Under the pieces are notes generated by a model. The model saw nothing but the letters and a program-made list of their open reading frames with translations. It was not told the DNA's origin and searched no databases. A DNA stretch of 16,369 nucleotides from an uncultured Oxalobacteraceae bacterium (GTDB lineage: Bacteria; Pseudomonadota; Gammaproteobacteria; Burkholderiales; Burkholderiaceae): positions 1-16,369 of the forward strand of contig CAMLDH010000049.1 of NCBI GenBank assembly GCA_946478765.1, given 5' to 3'. Below, one piece after another: positions 13,592 through 16,369 of this stretch (position 1 is the stretch's first letter; every line of letters begins with the position of its first letter). The position numbers and the translations under genes were made by a program.

Positions 13592-14715
13592 GTGCGATTA
13601 CGCGGCCGTATTACATATTGCGCGTGGGTTTTCAAAACACTGTCGGCAGGCACATCGCCTGTCACGATCAGGCCGGATGGAATGAGTGAACCGCTGCCGA
13701 TGTTGAGGTAGGGTTCCAGCATCACGTTCATGCCGAACTTGACCCGGTCTCCGATCGTCACCGCGCCGGACGTAACGGAACGCGGGCCAAAGGAGCAATG
13801 GTTGCCGACCAAGCTATGGTGCTCTATACAAGAGTGACTAGCGAGGAAGTTGTTGTCCCCCATGATCACGCATGCGCCGAGAAAACAGTTTGCCATGATC
13901 AAATTGCCGACACCGAGCTGAACATTTGTCCTGATTACTGCGGCCGGATCGATCACATTAGCGAACTTGATGCCTTTGGCCCGCATCGACTCGAACAAAG
14001 AGGCGCGCTCTTCGATATTTGCGGTGACTACAATGATGGCGGCATCGAACACGTTCTGTTGCCATAATTCGTCCACCATGGCATTGGCCCCCAAAACCGG
14101 AACGCCCAGCATGGTTTTGCCATGCAAGGCAGCGTTGTTATCGAGGATACCGACCGCGCGCTGGTGGGTAGTGCGGTTAATGGCATCGATAGTAATGCTA
14201 CCGCCGCCGCCGCCGCCGCCAATCAGCAAGACTCGCTCACGGTGTCCTGCCGGATAGCGATCATCGGCCAGATCGCGCAACTCACGCTCAGGTTGATTCG
14301 CCGCCATGACATCAGCTTCCGTCACTTGCCGGTCTCCCAACCGCATGGCCAGCATCTCGATATCAACGCCCAATTTGGTTGCGACCAGTTCCGCCTTCTT
14401 GGTCCACCGGCGCATCAAGCGTGTCTCGATGGGGCTCGCTTGCGCCTGCGCCTGCAGCACGCTGTCCACTGAATCGTTTGCCTTATCCAGCAAGACCGCC
14501 AACGGCTCACCAGTTTTTATTCTGGCGCCAACTGAACATAGCGGCACAAAAAAACCGTTCCCTTCAGATTCGATGTCCATCGCGGTCTTGGTCGATTCGA
14601 CGGCAACCACGGTTTGCCCCACAACGATCTGTTGACCAGGTTCGAAAAACCATTTGATGATTTCCGCGCTATCTTCATTGCTGTTGAGCGCGGGCATTTT
14701 AATAATCAGACTCAA
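13588..14715 (-). CDS. E2-like lipoyl/E1-binding domains fused to PglD-type acyltransferase
   Basis: This 375-residue protein joins parts of two families. Residues 1-78 are a lipoyl-type domain (IIKMPAL, then VESTKTAMDIES with Lys43 as the expected lipoylation site, then GARIKTGEPLAVL). An Ala/Gln-rich linker follows. Residues about 105-140 resemble the peripheral subunit-binding domain of E2 (ELVATKLGVDIEMLAMRLG, then RQVTEADV). Residues about 161-375 are a PglD/NeuD-like sugar O/N-acyltransferase. Its Rossmann start is VLLI plus seven Gly, and a left-handed beta-helix carries IEHHSLVG (His299 probably catalytic). The E2 catalytic domain and its HxxxDG motif are absent. The TTG start at 14715 overlaps the E1beta stop and has AGAGGTG 5 nt upstream. 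An ATG at 14697 would cut the first lipoyl strand. I infer acyl transfer from lipoamide to an amino-sugar-like acceptor. Confidence 0.85.
   Translation of the reverse strand: MSLIIKMPALNSNEDSAEIIKWFFEPGQQIVVGQTVVAVESTKTAMDIESEGNGFFVPLCSVGARIKTGEPLAVLLDKANDSVDSVLQAQAQASPIETRLMRRWTKKAELVATKLGVDIEMLAMRLGDRQVTEADVMAANQPERELRDLADDRYPAGHRERVLLIGGGGGGGSITIDAINRTTHQRAVGILDNNAALHGKTMLGVPVLGANAMVDELWQQNVFDAAIIVVTANIEERASLFESMRAKGIKFANVIDPAAVIRTNVQLGVGNLIMANCFLGACVIMGDNNFLASHSCIEHHSLVGNHCSFGPRSVTSGAVTIGDRVKFGMNVMLEPYLNIGSGSLIPSGLIVTGDVPADSVLKTHAQYVIRPRNRT
14200..14220 (-). repeat. GGC trinucleotide run encoding seven glycines
   Basis: Six GGC codons plus one GGT encode Gly166-Gly172 in the nucleotide-binding loop of the PglD-like domain, where relatives usually have a mixed G-A-G-G-H/F-type loop. 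The run is a simple-sequence repeat that could change length by whole codons. Confidence 0.8.
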
Positions 14716-15710
14716 GCGAGCACCTCTAGAATAGTCTTCTCAATCTTGGACTCGGTAATCAGTACTTCATCCTCTAATTTTGCAGCACTGGGAATGACGC
14801 AGTCAGCGGAGGCCAACCGGTGTACAGGGTGCGCAAGCTTCGCGAATGCCCGCTCATATAAAAGGGCTGAGATTTCGCTACCCCAATTAAAGCCGGCAGT
14901 ACCCTCTTCCACCACCAGCACTTTTGACGCCGAATGGATTGCCTCAACCATGGTAACGATCGGAACTGGTCGGATACTGGAAGGCATGATACAGGTCAAG
15001 TTGATCTCCTCATCGGCAAAACGCTCCATTACAGGAAGAATCACGCGGCTAAGCCCTCCATACGCAATCAAGGTGACATCCGGGCGACCACTCGAAAAGT
15101 TACTGGCGATTACAGTCGGATAACCGTCAATCTCCTCAACGGTCTTCAAGTGCAGTTTACCGCCGTCGACAACCAGCGGCAGCGGATACAGTAGCTTATT
15201 TTCAATAAACAGAACCGGACTGTCGTCATTGAGTACCGCATGGCGCAAAAGATGTCCGGGAGCATGTGCGTGGCTCGGCGCGACCACATGCAGGTTCGGT
15301 ATTCCGAGAAACATTTTCTCGATGGTCTGGCTATGGGTCGCGCCATAACCGCGTCCACCACCCATCGGAGTCCGAATCACCACAGGTACAGTAACGCCTG
15401 AGTACATACCGGAGAATTTGCAAATATGATTAACGATCTGGTCTGTGCACAGAGTCAGAAAATCGCCAAACATGATTTCGACAATCGGTCGCAGCCCGCG
15501 AATCGCCATGCCGGCGGCTGTTCCCGTTATACCTGCTTCGCTGATCGGCGTACTTAGAACACGGCCGGGATATTTGCTTGACAAGCCTTTGCTGACCTTG
15601 AACGCGCCGCCGTAAGGATCGGCCAAATCTTCACCCAGCATGAAAACCCGCTCGTCTTCGCCGAACATGGCATGCAGCGACGACTGCAGGCTTGATAGAT
15701 AAGTCGTCAT
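14712..15710 (-). CDS. 2-oxoacid dehydrogenase E1 component, beta subunit
   Basis: The 332-residue protein is the beta subunit of a thiamine-diphosphate E1 (pyruvate, acetoin or branched-chain 2-oxoacid dehydrogenase type). The N-terminal pyrimidine-binding domain (about 1-175) has FMLGEDLADPYGGAFKVSKG, the cofactor-activating Glu58 in STPISEAGITGTAAGMA, and DQIVNHICKF. The C-terminal transketolase domain (about 200-332) has DVTLIAYGG and VLVVEEGTAGFNWGSEI. The length matches the family. The ATG overlaps the E1alpha stop by one base (TAATG), and the stop overlaps the next start. It would work as a heterotetramer with the upstream alpha subunit. Its 2-oxoacid substrate cannot be read from the sequence. 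Confidence 0.93.
   Translation of the reverse strand: MTTYLSSLQSSLHAMFGEDERVFMLGEDLADPYGGAFKVSKGLSSKYPGRVLSTPISEAGITGTAAGMAIRGLRPIVEIMFGDFLTLCTDQIVNHICKFSGMYSGVTVPVVIRTPMGGGRGYGATHSQTIEKMFLGIPNLHVVAPSHAHAPGHLLRHAVLNDDSPVLFIENKLLYPLPLVVDGGKLHLKTVEEIDGYPTVIASNFSSGRPDVTLIAYGGLSRVILPVMERFADEEINLTCIMPSSIRPVPIVTMVEAIHSASKVLVVEEGTAGFNWGSEISALLYERAFAKLAHPVHRLASADCVIPSAAKLEDEVLITESKIEKTILEVLA
14713..14727 (-). promoter_or_regulatory. Ribosome binding site and TTG start of the chimera
   Basis: AGAGGTG (14727-14721) lies inside the E1beta 3' end, 5 nt before TTG (14715-14713). The TTG overlaps the E1beta TGA. It supports the non-ATG start and translational coupling, and it restores a full lipoyl-domain N-terminus. 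Confidence 0.65.
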
Positions 15711-16369
15711 TATGCAATCTCCCGCTTCAACTCGGAAGCTAATGCGGAAATCGATGCGCCGACTTTACTTTCGGTTTGCTCGCACCAGTCCGGATCAAGC
15801 TGTTCTCTAACGCGAATCAGCGGAGCGCGGGATCGATGATGCTGAATTTCTTCCGGATCGCGCAAATCGTCTCCCTTGCTATGCGGCCCGAGACGGTAAG
15901 TTCGCAGGAACAGCATTCTTGGTTCACATGTCATGCGAATTTCATTCACCAGACTGGTAGCGGTGTCCGCGATGAGCTGCACATCGTTACCATCAATATC
16001 CGTTACCGGCACTCCGAATGCCGGAGCCCTGTTCGCGAGATCGCCAGCATGCTGAGTGCTCCAATGGGTTGTCTGTGCGTAGCAGTTATGTTCCACTGCG
16101 AACAGCACTGGAAGTTTCCACACTGCTGCAATGTTTAGTGCCTCATAGAGCGCACCTTCGGCCATCGCGCCATCGCCCAGGAATACCACGGCGATGGCAT
16201 TGCTGCCTTTTGCCTTCTCCGCGAAGGCCATTCCTACCGCAACAGGAGGCATCCCCCCCAGCACGCCGTTGGTATAAAAGTTCTTCGTATGAATGTGCTG
16301 GCTGCCACCGATGCCTTCGCAAATCCCCGATGGCAGACCCATGATTTCCGCGAGCAGGCCGCGCACGTC
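15710..16369 (-). CDS. 2-oxoacid dehydrogenase E1 component, alpha subunit (5' end outside window)
   Basis: The last 220 codons are present. The frame is open to the right edge, so the start lies outside the window. The thiamine-diphosphate motif is visible: GDGAMAEGALYEALNIAAVW, then VEHN at its end, where most E1alpha proteins have ENN. Other E1alpha blocks are GIGGSQHIH, GVLGGMPPVAVGMAFA and YRLGPHSKGDDLRDPEEI, the last matching the phosphorylation-loop region as in acetoin-dehydrogenase-like E1 proteins. The subunit decarboxylates a 2-oxoacid and, with the beta subunit, acylates a lipoyl domain. The lipoyl domain of the chimera two genes downstream is the obvious partner. It is the first gene of the operon visible here. 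Further genes may lie upstream. Confidence 0.93.
   Translation of the reverse strand, partial: DVRGLLAEIMGLPSGICEGIGGSQHIHTKNFYTNGVLGGMPPVAVGMAFAEKAKGSNAIAVVFLGDGAMAEGALYEALNIAAVWKLPVLFAVEHNCYAQTTHWSTQHAGDLANRAPAFGVPVTDIDGNDVQLIADTATSLVNEIRMTCEPRMLFLRTYRLGPHSKGDDLRDPEEIQHHRSRAPLIRVREQLDPDWCEQTESKVGASISALASELKREIA

Noticed and set aside
13588..13800. N-terminal domain of the chimera considered biotinyl rather than lipoyl
   Set aside because: The biotin motif (A/V)MKM is absent. The VESTKTAMDIES context, the adjacent subunit-binding domain and the E1 neighbours fit lipoylation. The coordinates given are only the gene's 3' part, and the domain itself is near 14480-14715.
14200..14220. CCG repeat considered as part of a repeat array or CRISPR
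   Set aside because: It is a single in-frame codon run inside a gene, with no spaced repeats.

Overview
This window looks like a flagellar gene cluster from a beta-proteobacterium. The Burkholderiales, perhaps the Oxalobacteraceae, fit best: flhDC sits directly upstream of motAB, MotA and FlhC keep enterobacterial residue numbering, and a short FlhB-like protein and a FliK-type protein follow fliT. The family assignment is inference from gene order and protein style. Every intact gene is on the minus strand, so transcription runs from the right edge to the left.

Right end (about 12.8-16.4 kb): a tightly overlapping four-gene operon. It encodes a thiamine-diphosphate 2-oxoacid dehydrogenase E1 alpha subunit (cut by the window edge), its E1 beta subunit, a chimeric protein, and a TylF-type O-methyltransferase. 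The chimera joins an E2-like lipoyl domain and E1/E3-binding domain to a PglD-like left-handed beta-helix acyltransferase. The usual E2 catalytic domain is absent. This is the most unusual feature of the window. I infer a route in which an acyl group made by E1 is carried on lipoamide directly to an amino-sugar or similar acceptor, next to the flagellin gene.

Middle (about 6.3-12.5 kb): the late flagellar genes fliC, flaG, fliD, fliS, fliT, fliK and an flhB-like gene. fliC has a good sigma-28 promoter candidate and is insulated from the upstream operon by a bidirectional terminator-like inverted repeat. fliC, flaG and fliD supply the filament, its length factor and its cap. fliS and fliT are their chaperones. 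fliK and the FlhB-like protein belong to hook-length and export control.

Left-middle (about 1.3-6.2 kb): the c-di-GMP brake ycgR, an orphan NarL-type response regulator, then flhD-flhC-motA-motB. A perfect 20-bp palindrome lies upstream of flhD and is a candidate operator for the master flagellar operon.

Left end (1-1.3 kb): a decayed IS4-family transposase in which both recognisable catalytic acidic positions appear to be lost, followed by REP-like palindromic repeats. It lies downstream of motB, where related bacteria often carry chemotaxis genes. No tRNA, rRNA or CRISPR array was seen.
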